Shown here piece by piece: positions 6,693-14,716 of a stretch of 48,449 nucleotides of DNA (position 1 is its first letter; each line of letters opens with the position of its first letter). The translations under genes were made by a program, and so were the position numbers. The stretch lies in the NCBI GenBank assembly GCA_964645785.1, contig CAZYAV010000016.1, forward strand, positions 1 through 48,449, written 5' to 3'. The notes below the pieces were generated by a model that saw nothing but the letters and a program-made list of their open reading frames with translations, had not been told where the DNA came from and did no database searches. This DNA is from CALWZE01 sp964645785 (GTDB lineage: Bacteria; Bacillota; Clostridia; Oscillospirales; Ruminococcaceae).

Positions 6693-8020
6693 AGATACAG
6701 CTGTCCGATCACTTCACCTATAAAAAGCTGCTGCGGTTCGTGCTGCCGTCCATCGTAATGATGATCTTTACATCGGTTTACGGGGTGGTGGACGGGCTGT
6801 TCGTGTCCAACTATACGGGCAAGACATCCTTTGCGGCCATCAACCTGATTATGCCGTTTGTCATGGTGCTCGGCGGCGTCGGATTCATGATCGGCACGGG
6901 CGGCACGGCGCTTGTCTCCAAGGTGCTGGGGGAGGGAAAGCGGGCGCAGGCCAACCGGTATTTTACCATGATGGTGCTCCTCTCGCTTGCGCTGGGCGCG
7001 GCGCTGTCGCTGCTGGGCATCCTGTTCCTGCGGCCGGTGGCGCTGTTTCTCGGCGCAACGCCGGAGATGCTGCCCGCCTGCCTGCTGTACGGCCGGATCA
7101 CCATCGGCTTCACGGGGGCGTTTATGCTGCAAAACCTGTTCCAGAGCTTTTTTATTGCGGCCGAAAAGCCGAATCTCGGCCTTGCGGCGACGGTGGCGGC
7201 CGGGCTCACCAATATGGCGCTGGATGCCCTGTTTGTCGCGGGGTTCCGGTGGGGCGTCGCGGGCGCGGCCATCGCAACGGGGCTGAGCGAATGCGTCGGC
7301 GGGCTGTTTCCGCTGCTGTATTTCCTGCGGCCGAACGGCAGCCTGCTGCGGCTGGTCAAAACGGGCGTCGAGATAAGGCCGGTGCTGCGTGCCTGCGTCA
7401 ACGGCGCATCCGAACTGATGAGCAGCATCTCCAACTCGATTGTCGGCATGGTCTACAATTTCCAGCTGATGCGGTATATCGGGGAGGACGGGGTGTCGGC
7501 CTACGGGGTGCTGATGTATGTGCAGTTTGTGTTTGTCGCGATTTTCATCGGCTATGCAATCGGCTGCGCGCCGGTCATCGGCTATCACTACGGCGCGCAG
7601 AATCACGCGGAGCTGAAAAACCTGCTGAAAAAAAGCAGCCTGCTGATGGCCGGCGCGGGGGTCGCGCTGACCGCGCTGGCGCTGGCGCTCGCCGCGCCGC
7701 TGGCCAAGCTGTTTGTCGGGTACGACCCCGCGCTGTATGCGCTGACCACCCACGCGTTCCGTCTGTTTTCGTTCGCGTTTCTGCTGGCCGGGTTTAACAT
7801 CTTCGCCTCCTCCTTCTTCACCGCGCTCAACAACGGCGGCGTCTCGGCGGCGATTTCCTTTCTGCGCACCCTGCTTTTCCAGACCTCCGCGGTGATCCTG
7901 CTGCCCCTCGTTCTGGACATCGACGGCATCTGGCTCGCCATCACCGTCGCGGAGGTGTTCGCCTTTTTAATCTCGCTGATTTTCCTGTTTGCGCAGCGGA
8001 AAAAGTATCGGTATATGTAA
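6689..8020 (+). CDS. MATE family efflux transporter
   Basis: A 443-residue integral membrane protein with about 12 hydrophobic helices in two homologous halves. Family marks are VYGVVDGLFVSNYTG near residues 29-43, GGTALVSKVLGEGKRAQANRYF in the first half and NSIVGMVYNFQLMRYIGEDGVSAYG opening the second (PF01554). It expels cationic drugs, dyes or metabolites against Na+ or H+. It is the last gene of the MarR operon, followed by a strong terminator. The substrate cannot be told from sequence. Confidence 0.92.
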   Translation: MKIQLSDHFTYKKLLRFVLPSIVMMIFTSVYGVVDGLFVSNYTGKTSFAAINLIMPFVMVLGGVGFMIGTGGTALVSKVLGEGKRAQANRYFTMMVLLSLALGAALSLLGILFLRPVALFLGATPEMLPACLLYGRITIGFTGAFMLQNLFQSFFIAAEKPNLGLAATVAAGLTNMALDALFVAGFRWGVAGAAIATGLSECVGGLFPLLYFLRPNGSLLRLVKTGVEIRPVLRACVNGASELMSSISNSIVGMVYNFQLMRYIGEDGVSAYGVLMYVQFVFVAIFIGYAIGCAPVIGYHYGAQNHAELKNLLKKSSLLMAGAGVALTALALALAAPLAKLFVGYDPALYALTTHAFRLFSFAFLLAGFNIFASSFFTALNNGGVSAAISFLRTLLFQTSAVILLPLVLDIDGIWLAITVAEVFAFLISLIFLFAQRKKYRYM

Positions 8021-8077
8021 CCGGCCGGCGGCCTGGTCTGCGGCGGGCAGGGCGGCCGGATGAACAAGAACAAAGAG

Positions 8078-8117
8078 GCCGGGCGCACACGGGGGATCCG
8101 CGTGCGCCCGGCTTTTG
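8078..8117 (+). terminator. Intrinsic terminator after the MATE gene
   Basis: GCCGGGCGCAC (8078-8088) pairs with GTGCGCCCGGC (8102-8112); the pairing continues inward with one mismatch, and TTTT follows. Confidence 0.8.
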
Positions 8118-8161
8118 TATCCCCGGCCGCGCGCCCTTGTGATGCGGATGGCCGCCGCGCC

Positions 8162-8189
8162 TTGCCTTGCGCGGGAAATGTGATACAAT
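8162..8189 (+). promoter_or_regulatory. Promoter of the SDR gene
   Basis: TTGCCT (8162-8167), 16 bases, and an extended -10, TGA-TACAAT (8184-8189). Confidence 0.5.
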
Positions 8190-8237
8190 AAAGCAGAAAT
8201 AAGCGCGCCGCCGGGCGCGCGGGAACGGAGAAAACAG

Positions 8238-9014
8238 ATGCGCATTGCGGTGGTGACCGGGGCAAGCTCCGGAATGGGACGGGAATTCGCGCTTCAGCTC
8301 GCGCAGCGGGAGCAGTTTGACGAGATGTGGGTGATTGCGCGCCGGGCGCAGGCGCTCGAATCGCTGAAAGCGGAAATCGGCTGCCCGGTGCGGCCGGTCT
8401 GTCTGGATCTTCTCCAGCCGGAGAGCCTGCGGGCATACGAGACGCTGCTCGCGCAGCAAAAGCCGGAAATCGCCGTGCTGGTCAACTGTGCAGGGTTTGG
8501 CAAATTCGGCCGGTACGACCAGATTCCGCTTAAGGACTGCATGGACATGATCGACCTCAACGTCAAGGCGCTGGTCGGGATGACCCAGCTGTCGCTGCCG
8601 TACATGCGCAGCGGCGGCCGGGTCGTGGAGCTGGATTCCCTGTCCGCGTTCCAGCCCGTGCCCTATCTCAACGTCTACGGCGCAACCAAGGCGTTCGTGC
8701 TCTCCTACAGCCGCGCGCTGAACCGGGAGCTGCGCCCGCGCGGCATCCGGGTCATGGCGGTCAGCCCCGGCTGGGTCAAAACCGAGTTTTTCAGCCACGC
8801 AACCCAGACCAGCAGCGACGCGGTGACCTATTACAATATCCTGTATGAGGCGAAGGACGTGGCGGCGACCGCGATACACGACCTCTACCAAACCCGGAAG
8901 GACGTCTCGATTCACGGGCTGCCCATCCGGCTTCAGGTGCTGGGGGTCAAGCTGCTGCCCCACAGGTGGGTCATGAACATCTGGATGAAGCAGCAGAAGC
9001 ACAACCGGGACTGA
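8238..9014 (+). CDS. SDR family NAD(P)-dependent oxidoreductase
   Basis: A 258-residue short-chain dehydrogenase/reductase. The Rossmann motif TGASSGMG is at residues 7-14, NCAGFG near residue 85, and the catalytic pair is YGATK (Tyr147, Lys151), with a serine (LDSLSAF) about 13 residues before it (PF00106). The C-terminal tail is somewhat longer than the classic 250-residue form, with a hydrophobic HGLPIRLQVLGVKLLPHRWVM segment as in ER-type/DltE-like SDRs. The substrate is unknown. It has its own promoter and a GGAG-like site; it is followed at 112 bases by the DUF2461 gene and may be the first gene of that run. Confidence 0.88.
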   Translation: MRIAVVTGASSGMGREFALQLAQREQFDEMWVIARRAQALESLKAEIGCPVRPVCLDLLQPESLRAYETLLAQQKPEIAVLVNCAGFGKFGRYDQIPLKDCMDMIDLNVKALVGMTQLSLPYMRSGGRVVELDSLSAFQPVPYLNVYGATKAFVLSYSRALNRELRPRGIRVMAVSPGWVKTEFFSHATQTSSDAVTYYNILYEAKDVAATAIHDLYQTRKDVSIHGLPIRLQVLGVKLLPHRWVMNIWMKQQKHNRD

Positions 9015-9126
9015 GCCGCGCCGGAGCGGCAAAAGTCCGGCTCCGGGACGCCCGGGCGGGATGCGCGCGAAAAAACGTTCGGCCGTGCCCGGCAGCTGCC
9101 GCCGCGCGCAGAGCAAGGAGAGCAAA

Positions 9127-9798
9127 ATGCCATTTTCACAGCAGACGCTGGATTTTCTGTTCCAAAACCGAATGACCGACAGCCGCGAGTGGTTCAAGGC
9201 GCACAGGGCGGACTATGAGCGGCTGGTTCGCGCGCCGCTTGTCGAGCTGACTGAGGCGCTCGCGCCCGCCATGCTCGAAATCGACCCGCTGCTGACGACC
9301 GCGCCCAAAAGCTGTATCTCCCGCATCTATCGGGACACCCGGTTTGCCAGGGACAAGTCGATTTTCCGGGATGTCATGTGGTGCAGCTTTATGCGGGACA
9401 AAAAGGTCTATCACGGCCTGCCGGGCTTTTATGTTGAGATTTCGCCCTGCGGGTTTCAGTACGGCTGCGGCTACTATCAGGCGTCCGGCGCCTCGATGGA
9501 GGCCATCCGCGGGATGATCAAGACGGGGGACAGGGCGTTCCGGGAGGCAAAGCGCGCGGTGGACGGCCAGCAGATTTTTGCGCTGGAGGACACCCGATAC
9601 AAGCGCACCCGCCACCCGCAGTATCCCGAACCGCTGCGGGCGTGGCTCGACCAGCGGAACATTTGCCTGAACGCGGCGAGCGGCGATTTGGAGCTGCTCT
9701 TTTCCGGCCGGCTGGCGGACAAGCTGGCGGCGGACTTTCGCCTGATTGCCCCGCTCTACGCCTTCCTCATCGAGGCGGAGAGCCGCAAGCCCCGTTGA
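9127..9798 (+). CDS. DUF2461 domain-containing protein
   Basis: A 223-residue protein matching the DUF2461 family (PF09365): LDFLFQNRMTDSREWFKAHRADYE near the N-terminus (family: NNREWFxxHKxxY), then SRIYRDTRFARDKSIFRDVMW (family: RDxRFSKDKTPYK) and GFYVEISP. The function is unknown for the family. The start at ATG 9127 follows AAGGAGAG; the frame is open upstream but without support. Its stop overlaps the likely TTG start of the AAA ATPase gene, so the two are co-translated. Confidence 0.85.
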   Translation: MPFSQQTLDFLFQNRMTDSREWFKAHRADYERLVRAPLVELTEALAPAMLEIDPLLTTAPKSCISRIYRDTRFARDKSIFRDVMWCSFMRDKKVYHGLPGFYVEISPCGFQYGCGYYQASGASMEAIRGMIKTGDRAFREAKRAVDGQQIFALEDTRYKRTRHPQYPEPLRAWLDQRNICLNAASGDLELLFSGRLADKLAADFRLIAPLYAFLIEAESRKPR

Positions 9799-10556
9799 GC
9801 GGGTCTGCGCCGCGCCGGTATCTGCGCCAAATCAGCCTGCCGCCCGGCCGCTGCCCGCAGGGGTACCTTGCCGGGGTTCCGGCCGTGCGCTGGCTGGCGG
9901 CGGGCGGCGCGCTCGTGTTCGACCGGGCGGTGACCTTCCTGGTGGGGGAAAATGGGACGGGGAAATCCACCCTGCTGGAGGGGATCGCGACCGCGCTGGG
10001 GCTCAACCCGGAGGGCGGGTCGCGCAACTTCCGCTTTGCAACCCGGGATACCCACGCCGACCTCGGCGAGCGGCTGGCGCTTGTGCGGGACAGAATGCCG
10101 CGGGACGGCTTCTTTCTGCGCGCGGAGAGCTTTTACAATGTCGCAACCGGCCTGGACGCGCTGGGCGACCCGCAGCTGCTCGCGCAGTACGGCGGCGTGT
10201 CGCTGCATGAGCAGTCCCACGGGGAGAGCTTCCTCGCCCTGGTGCAAAACAGGCTCGGCGGGCGGGGGCTGTACCTGTTTGACGAGCCGGAGGCCGCGCT
10301 CTCGCCGCTGCGGCAGCTGACCCTGCTGGCCGAGCTCGACCGGCTGGTGAAGGCGGATTCCCAGCTGATTATCGCAACCCATTCCCCCCTCCTGATGGCG
10401 TATCCGGACGCGCGGATCTATCAGCTGGACGAGGCGGGGCCGCGGTCGGTCGAGTACCGCGAGACCGACCATTTCCAGCTGACCCGCCGGTTCCTCGCCG
10501 ATCCGGAAAACTATCTTGCCCGGCTGCTGGGCGGCGCGCGGCGGGAGGACGGGTGA
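9795..10556 (+). CDS. AAA-family ATPase (COG3910-like)
   Basis: A protein of about 253 residues with an ABC/RecF-like ATPase fold. Walker A GENGTGKST is near residues 52-60, a signature-like LHEQSHGESF is near residue 138, Walker B LYLFDEPEAALSP near 161, and the switch ATHSPLLMAY near 196. The family is the small predicted ATPases of COG3910 (AAA_21 type). No ATG fits; TTG at 9795, overlapping the stop of the DUF2461 gene in a TTGA, is in frame and gives a protein beginning at the expected RQISL strand, so it is taken as the start. The role is unknown; such ATPases lack the coiled coils of RecF or SMC. Confidence 0.8.
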   Translation: MSGSAPRRYLRQISLPPGRCPQGYLAGVPAVRWLAAGGALVFDRAVTFLVGENGTGKSTLLEGIATALGLNPEGGSRNFRFATRDTHADLGERLALVRDRMPRDGFFLRAESFYNVATGLDALGDPQLLAQYGGVSLHEQSHGESFLALVQNRLGGRGLYLFDEPEAALSPLRQLTLLAELDRLVKADSQLIIATHSPLLMAYPDARIYQLDEAGPRSVEYRETDHFQLTRRFLADPENYLARLLGGARREDG

Positions 10557-10585
10557 ATCTGCAAAACAATGTCGGAGGAGACAGG

Positions 10586-11569
10586 ATGAAGCTGTTTGTC
10601 TACAATTACCGGGAATTTGACGAGGCGCAGTGGTTCAAAAAATACAGCGCGCAGTACGGGGTGGAGCTGGGCATCTGCCCCGACGCGCCGACCCTGGAGA
10701 ACGCCGGGCTCGCGCAGGGGTACGACGCGCTGAGCGTGCTGACCTCCCCGATGGACGAGCCGCTGCTTGCGCGGTTTTGCGCGATGGGGATCCGGATGAT
10801 CTCGACCCGCACCATCGGCTATGACCACATCGACGCCGGCGCGGCGGCGCGGCTCGGCCTTGCGGTGAGCAACATCGGCTACGATGTCGGCTGCGTGGCG
10901 GATTACACGGTGATGCTGATCCTCATGGCCATCCGCAAAACCCGCCGGATCATCGAGCGGGCGAACATCAACGATTTCAGCCTGCGCGGCATTCAGGGGC
11001 GGCAGCTGCACAACCTCACGGTCGGGGTGGTCGGCACGGGGCGCATCGGGCGGCTGGTGCTGCGGGATCTCGCCGGCTTTGGCTGCACGCTGCTGGCGCA
11101 TGACCTGCATGAGAGCGAGGAGGCGCGGCAGTACGCCGAATATCTGCCCCTCGACGCGCTGCTGGAGCGGGCGGACGTCCTGACCCTGCACATGCCGCTG
11201 ACCGCGGAGAATTTCCACCTGATTGATGCGGCGGCGTTTGCGCGCATGAAGCCGGACGCGGTGCTGGTCAACACGGCGCGCGGCGGCCTGGTGGACAGCG
11301 AGGCCATGATCGCCGCGCTCGAGCAGGGCAGGCTGGGCGGCGCGGCGCTGGACGTGGTGGAAAACGAGTTTGGCCTGTACTACAACGACCGCAAAAGCGA
11401 CGTGCTGGACAACCGGGAGCTGGCGATTCTGCGCGGCTTCCCGAATGTCCTTGTGACCCCGCACATGGCGTTTTACACCGACCAGTCAATCGACGACATG
11501 GTGCACTACTCCATCGAGAGCTGCGTCAACCGGCTGAGCGGGCGGTCGGATCGCTGGAAGGTGGTCTGA
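10586..11569 (+). CDS. D-2-hydroxyacid dehydrogenase (D-lactate dehydrogenase type)
   Basis: A 327-residue NAD-dependent dehydrogenase that reduces 2-keto acids (probably pyruvate) to D-2-hydroxy acids. NAD-binding VGVVGTGRIGRLV is near residues 145-157. Catalytic residues are visible as NTARGG (Arg), DVVENE (Glu) and TPHMAF (His), the Arg-Glu-His triad of PF00389/PF02826. SNIGYDVGCVADYTVMLIL is the dimer/substrate block of the D-LDH/VanH branch. ATG 10586 is chosen over an upstream in-frame codon because GGAGGAG sits just before it. VanH paralogues share this fold, but no vanA or vanX lies nearby, so fermentative D-lactate formation is more likely. Confidence 0.88.
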   Translation: MKLFVYNYREFDEAQWFKKYSAQYGVELGICPDAPTLENAGLAQGYDALSVLTSPMDEPLLARFCAMGIRMISTRTIGYDHIDAGAAARLGLAVSNIGYDVGCVADYTVMLILMAIRKTRRIIERANINDFSLRGIQGRQLHNLTVGVVGTGRIGRLVLRDLAGFGCTLLAHDLHESEEARQYAEYLPLDALLERADVLTLHMPLTAENFHLIDAAAFARMKPDAVLVNTARGGLVDSEAMIAALEQGRLGGAALDVVENEFGLYYNDRKSDVLDNRELAILRGFPNVLVTPHMAFYTDQSIDDMVHYSIESCVNRLSGRSDRWKVV

Positions 11570-11608
11570 GCCGCGCCCGCCGCCCGGACAGAGAAGAGGG
11601 AGGCCAAA

Positions 11609-12154
11609 ATGCCGGACAAACAGGACAAGGGCGCGGCGGCGCTGTCGCTGCGTATGGCGGACGGGCGGGATGACCCGGAGAAGATCGGGGCGGTCTATCT
11701 GCGCAGCTGGCAGAGCGCCTATCGCGGCCTGCTGCCCAGCGGCTATCTGGCGGGGCTGACCGCGTCCCGGTGGCGCCCGGCGCTCGCGGCGGACGGGCGG
11801 CGGACGGCGGTTGCCTGCGACGGCGGACGGGTTGTCGGGGTCTGCTCGTTCGGGCGGGACAGGCGGGACGCCGCGCTCGGGGAGATTGTCTCGCTGTATC
11901 TGCTGCCCGAATGGATCGGGCGGGGCGCGGGCGCGCGTCTGCTTTGCTTTGCGCTGGACGCGCTGGCGGCGGACGGCTTCCGAACCGCGCGGCTGTGGGT
12001 GCTTGCGGGCAACGCGCGCGCCCGGGGGTTCTATGAGCGGTTCGGCTTTGTGCGCGGCGCGCAGACGCTGGAGGACAGGATCGGCGGCCGGCAGGTTTTG
12101 GAGCTTGAGTATCGCCGCGCCCTGCGTGCGCAGAGCGGCGCGCCGCGGGGTTGA
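11609..12154 (+). CDS. GNAT family N-acetyltransferase
   Basis: A 181-residue GNAT protein. IGAVYLRSWQSAYRGLLPSGYLAGL is the N-terminal block common in this subgroup. EIVSLYLLPEWIGRGAGARLL (near residues 91-111) contains the acetyl-CoA-binding Q/RxxGxG/A motif, and VLAGNARARGFYERFGF is the C-terminal motif (PF00583). It transfers acetyl from acetyl-CoA to an amine; the substrate is unknown. AGAGGGAGG precedes the ATG. Its stop codon lies within the -35 box of the next promoter. Confidence 0.87.
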   Translation: MPDKQDKGAAALSLRMADGRDDPEKIGAVYLRSWQSAYRGLLPSGYLAGLTASRWRPALAADGRRTAVACDGGRVVGVCSFGRDRRDAALGEIVSLYLLPEWIGRGAGARLLCFALDALAADGFRTARLWVLAGNARARGFYERFGFVRGAQTLEDRIGGRQVLELEYRRALRAQSGAPRG

Positions 12155-12178
12155 CAGGCGGCGCGGAATGCATATAAT
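12151..12178 (+). promoter_or_regulatory. Promoter of the FMN-riboswitch/ribU unit
   Basis: TTGACA (12151-12156), 16 bases, TATAAT (12173-12178). The -35 box contains the TGA stop of the preceding GNAT gene. Confidence 0.8.
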
Positions 12179-12183
12179 AAAAG

Positions 12184-12306
12184 TAGTTTCGAGGCGGGGT
12201 GAAATACCCCACCGGCGGTCAAAGTCCGCAAGCTGCGCTGCTTGGCGCGGCACGAATCGGTGGAATTCCGATACCGACGGTTACAGTCCGGAGGAGAGAA
12301 ACAACA
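12184..12306 (+). promoter_or_regulatory. FMN riboswitch (RFN element)
   Basis: The conserved blocks of the RFN aptamer follow in order: GGGGTGAAATACCCC, ACCGGCGGT, AAAGTCCGCAAGC, GAATCGGTGGAATTCCGATACCGACGG, TTACAGTCCGGAGGAGAGAA. The closing stem is formed by GTTTC at 12186-12190 and GAAAC at 12298-12302. A terminator follows, so FMN binding should stop transcription before the riboflavin transporter gene. Confidence 0.96.
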
Positions 12307-12338
12307 CCCGGCCGCGCGGCTGTGCGGCAGATTGTTTT

Positions 12339-12370
12339 GCGCCTTGGAACCTCGTTCAGGGCGCTTTTTT
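12339..12370 (+). terminator. Expression-platform terminator of the FMN riboswitch
   Basis: GCGCCTTGGAAC (12339-12350) pairs with GTTCAGGGCGC (12354-12364) with a G-U pair and one bulge; six T follow. Confidence 0.75.
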
Positions 12371-12436
12371 GTTTGTTTATAGAAAAAATGAACAGCAAGG
12401 CGCCCGCTATTTTAAATAAAAAGAGAGGTTTCCGTC

Positions 12437-13006
12437 ATGTCTGCAAATCCAAAGATTCAAAAGCTCGTCCGCCTTGCGATGCTGACCGCGCTGTCGGTTG
12501 TGCTGGTGCTCTATGTGCGGTTCCCGATTTTCCCGGCCGCGCCCTACCTCGTCTATGACCCGGCCGACGTCCCCATCCTGATTGCGACGTTCCTGTACGG
12601 CCCGTGGAGCGGCGTCGCGGTGACGGTGGCCGTCAGCCTCATTCAGGGGGTGGCGATGAGCGCGGACGGTATTGTCGGCATCGTGATGCACATCCTCGCA
12701 ACCGGCGCGTTCTGCCTGGTGGCGGGGTATCTGTACAGGGCAAAGCGCACGCTGGGCGGCGCGGTGCTGGCGCTTGTGTGCGGCACGCTGACCATGGCGG
12801 CGGCAATGGCCGGCTGCAACCTGGTGCTGACCCCGATTTACACCGGAATGCCGCGCGCCGAGGTCGCCAAAATGCTGGTGCCGGTCATTATCCCGTTCAA
12901 CCTCATCAAGGCGGGAATCAATTCGCTGGCGACCTTCCTGGTTTACAAGCCGGCCGGCCGGCTGTTCGGGATGGGGGAGAGCAAGCCCGCGCAGGCACGG
13001 GAGTGA
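12437..13006 (+). CDS. ribU: Riboflavin ECF transporter substrate-binding (S) component
   Basis: A 189-residue membrane protein of the ECF transporter S-component family. It has about six hydrophobic helices; the start SANPKIQKLVRLAMLTALSVVLVLYVRFPIFPAAPYLVYDPADVPILIA is typical of RibU (helix 1 followed by a loop with a D-x-x-D-x-P-like motif), and FLYGPWSGVAVTVAVSLIQ is helix 3. It binds riboflavin and works with the shared EcfAA'T energising module, which is not in the window. The FMN riboswitch directly in front confirms the vitamin. AGAGAGG stands before the ATG. Confidence 0.93.
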   Translation: MSANPKIQKLVRLAMLTALSVVLVLYVRFPIFPAAPYLVYDPADVPILIATFLYGPWSGVAVTVAVSLIQGVAMSADGIVGIVMHILATGAFCLVAGYLYRAKRTLGGAVLALVCGTLTMAAAMAGCNLVLTPIYTGMPRAEVAKMLVPVIIPFNLIKAGINSLATFLVYKPAGRLFGMGESKPAQARE

Positions 13007-13078
13007 TGCGCGGCGAAATTGGGCGAAACTGCCAAACAAACCGGGAATAAAGACAAAAAATCCGTCAAAATGCGCCTG

Positions 13079-13107
13079 TTGACGAACAAAAACGCCTGCG
13101 GTATAAT
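13079..13107 (+). promoter_or_regulatory. Promoter of metK
   Basis: TTGACG (13079-13084), 17 bases, TATAAT (13102-13107). Confidence 0.8.
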
Positions 13108-13128
13108 AAGGGCGACAAATGAATAACG

Positions 13129-13227
13129 CCTTATTAAGAGTGACGGAGGGAACAGGCCCTTTGAAGTCCGGCAACCTGCATGGAGATGCAAGGTGCTAAA
13201 TCCTGCGGCATAGCCGAAAGATAAAGT
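13129..13227 (+). promoter_or_regulatory. SAM-I riboswitch (S-box)
   Basis: The S-box consensus is clear: TTATTAAGAGTGACGGAGGGA, GGCCCTTTGAAGTCCGGCAACC, a variable stem, AAGGTGCTAAATCCTGC and CCGAAAGATAA. It senses S-adenosylmethionine and should repress metK when SAM is plentiful. Confidence 0.96.
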
Positions 13228-13235
13228 TTGCAGAA

Positions 13236-13265
13236 AACGTTCGGTTCGCCGGGCGTTATTTTTTT
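13236..13265 (+). terminator. Expression-platform terminator of the SAM-I riboswitch
   Basis: AACGTTCGG (13236-13244) pairs with CCGGGCGTT (13249-13257) using G-U pairs, capped by a TTCG tetraloop; TTTTTTT begins two bases later. Confidence 0.8.
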
Positions 13266-13294
13266 GCAATATTCATTTTAAGGAGCGTGACCCT

Positions 13295-14473
13295 ATGCAA
13301 AACTTTCTGTTTACCTCCGAGTCCGTGACCGAAGGCCACCCCGACAAGGTGTGCGACTTGATTTCGGACAGCATTCTGGATGCGCTGCTTGCGCAGGATC
13401 CCAAATCGCGCGTGGCGTGCGAGACCGTCGTCAAGGACAACAACGTCATCCTGGCGGGGGAGATTACAACGGCGGCAAAGGTCGATTACGAGCAGATTGC
13501 GCGGGACACCATCCGCACAATCGGCTATGTGGATGAGGAAGTCGGCTTCTGTGCGGACACCTGCAAGGTGCAGCTGCTGCTGCGCGAGCAGAGCGCGGAT
13601 ATCGCCCTGGGCGTGGACAGGTCGCTTGAGGCGAAGGCCGGCACGGACGACGAGGGCAACGGCGCGGGCGACCAGGGCATGATGTTCGGCTTTGCGTGCG
13701 ACGACACCCCCGAGCTGATGCCGATGCCGATTTCGCTGGCGCACAAGCTCACCAAGCGGCTGGCGCAGGTGCGCAAAAGCGGCGAGCTGACCTGCCTGCG
13801 GCCGGACGGCAAGGCGCAGGTGACGGTGGAGTATCGGGACGGCCGGCCGTACCGCATCGACGCGGTGGTGGTCAGCACTCAGCACACGCCCGACGTGGAC
13901 ATGGAGGCGCTGCGCAGGGCGGTGATGGAAAAGGTCATCCGCCCGACCCTGCCCGCGCAGATGCTGGACGAGAACACCAAGTATTACATCAACCCGACCG
14001 GCCGGTTTGTCATCGGCGGCCCGGTGGGGGACAGCGGCCTGACCGGCCGCAAGATCATTGTGGACACCTACGGCGGCTTCGGCCGTCACGGCGGCGGCGC
14101 GTTCAGCGGCAAGGACGCGACAAAGGTCGACCGCAGCGCGGCATACATGTGCCGGTACATCGCCAAGAACATCGTCAAGGCCGGGCTGGCAACCCGCTGC
14201 GAGGTGCAGCTGGCCTACGCAATCGGGGTCGCCAATCCGGTTTCGGTGCTGGTGGAGACCTTCGGCACCGAGACGGTCGACAGCGCCAAAATCAGCGAGG
14301 CGGTCAAGTCGGTGTTCGACATGCGCCCTGCCGCGATTATCCGCGAGCTCAATCTGGACAGCCCGGGCTTTGCGCAGCTGGCCGCCTACGGCCATGTTGG
14401 CCGCGAGGAGCTCGGCGTGAAGTGGGAGCAGACGGACAAGGCGGAGGCGCTCAAGGCCGCCGTGCGCGGATAA
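13295..14473 (+). CDS. metK: S-adenosylmethionine synthetase
   Basis: A 392-residue MetK, which makes SAM from ATP and methionine. Hallmarks: FTSESVTEGHPDKVCD at residues 4-19 (methionine/ATP site), GAGDQGMMFGFA near 127 and GGGAFSGKDATKVDRSAAY near 267 (phosphate-binding P-loop), all intact. The length matches the family's ~395. Two runs of G/A-rich residues in the middle, EAKAGTDDEGNGAGDQG, form the usual flexible gate. An AAGGAGCGTGACC site precedes the ATG. It is controlled by the SAM-I riboswitch and ends at a good terminator. Confidence 0.98.
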   Translation: MQNFLFTSESVTEGHPDKVCDLISDSILDALLAQDPKSRVACETVVKDNNVILAGEITTAAKVDYEQIARDTIRTIGYVDEEVGFCADTCKVQLLLREQSADIALGVDRSLEAKAGTDDEGNGAGDQGMMFGFACDDTPELMPMPISLAHKLTKRLAQVRKSGELTCLRPDGKAQVTVEYRDGRPYRIDAVVVSTQHTPDVDMEALRRAVMEKVIRPTLPAQMLDENTKYYINPTGRFVIGGPVGDSGLTGRKIIVDTYGGFGRHGGGAFSGKDATKVDRSAAYMCRYIAKNIVKAGLATRCEVQLAYAIGVANPVSVLVETFGTETVDSAKISEAVKSVFDMRPAAIIRELNLDSPGFAQLAAYGHVGREELGVKWEQTDKAEALKAAVRG

Positions 14474-14512
14474 TCGGCGCCCCTTTGCCTGCGGGCTTCA
14501 TAGAGATACAGA

Positions 14513-14561
14513 GGCCGCCGGTGCGGCGCGGGAGATTCCCGCGCCCTGCCGGCGCCTTTTT
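14513..14561 (+). terminator. Intrinsic terminator of metK
   Basis: GGCGCGGGA (14525-14533) pairs perfectly with TCCCGCGCC (14537-14545); weaker outer pairing follows and TTTTT is at 14557-14561. Confidence 0.7.
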
Positions 14562-14716
14562 GGCGCACAGGGGGAAACCCGGGCGGGGCTTCGAAAGGGC
14601 GAAAAACCGCCGGATTTTCACCAAAACCGGCGCAAAAACATACGCTGGGGCAGGAAAAGGGGCCGCCGGGCAGAAAAAGGCCGCGGCGGCCGGCAGAAAC
14701 AGGGGGTGTATGGTTT

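Noticed and set aside
10586..11569. VanH of a glycopeptide-resistance cluster
   Set aside because: The fold fits, but there is no vanA, vanX, vanS or vanR nearby; a metabolic D-2-hydroxyacid dehydrogenase is simpler.
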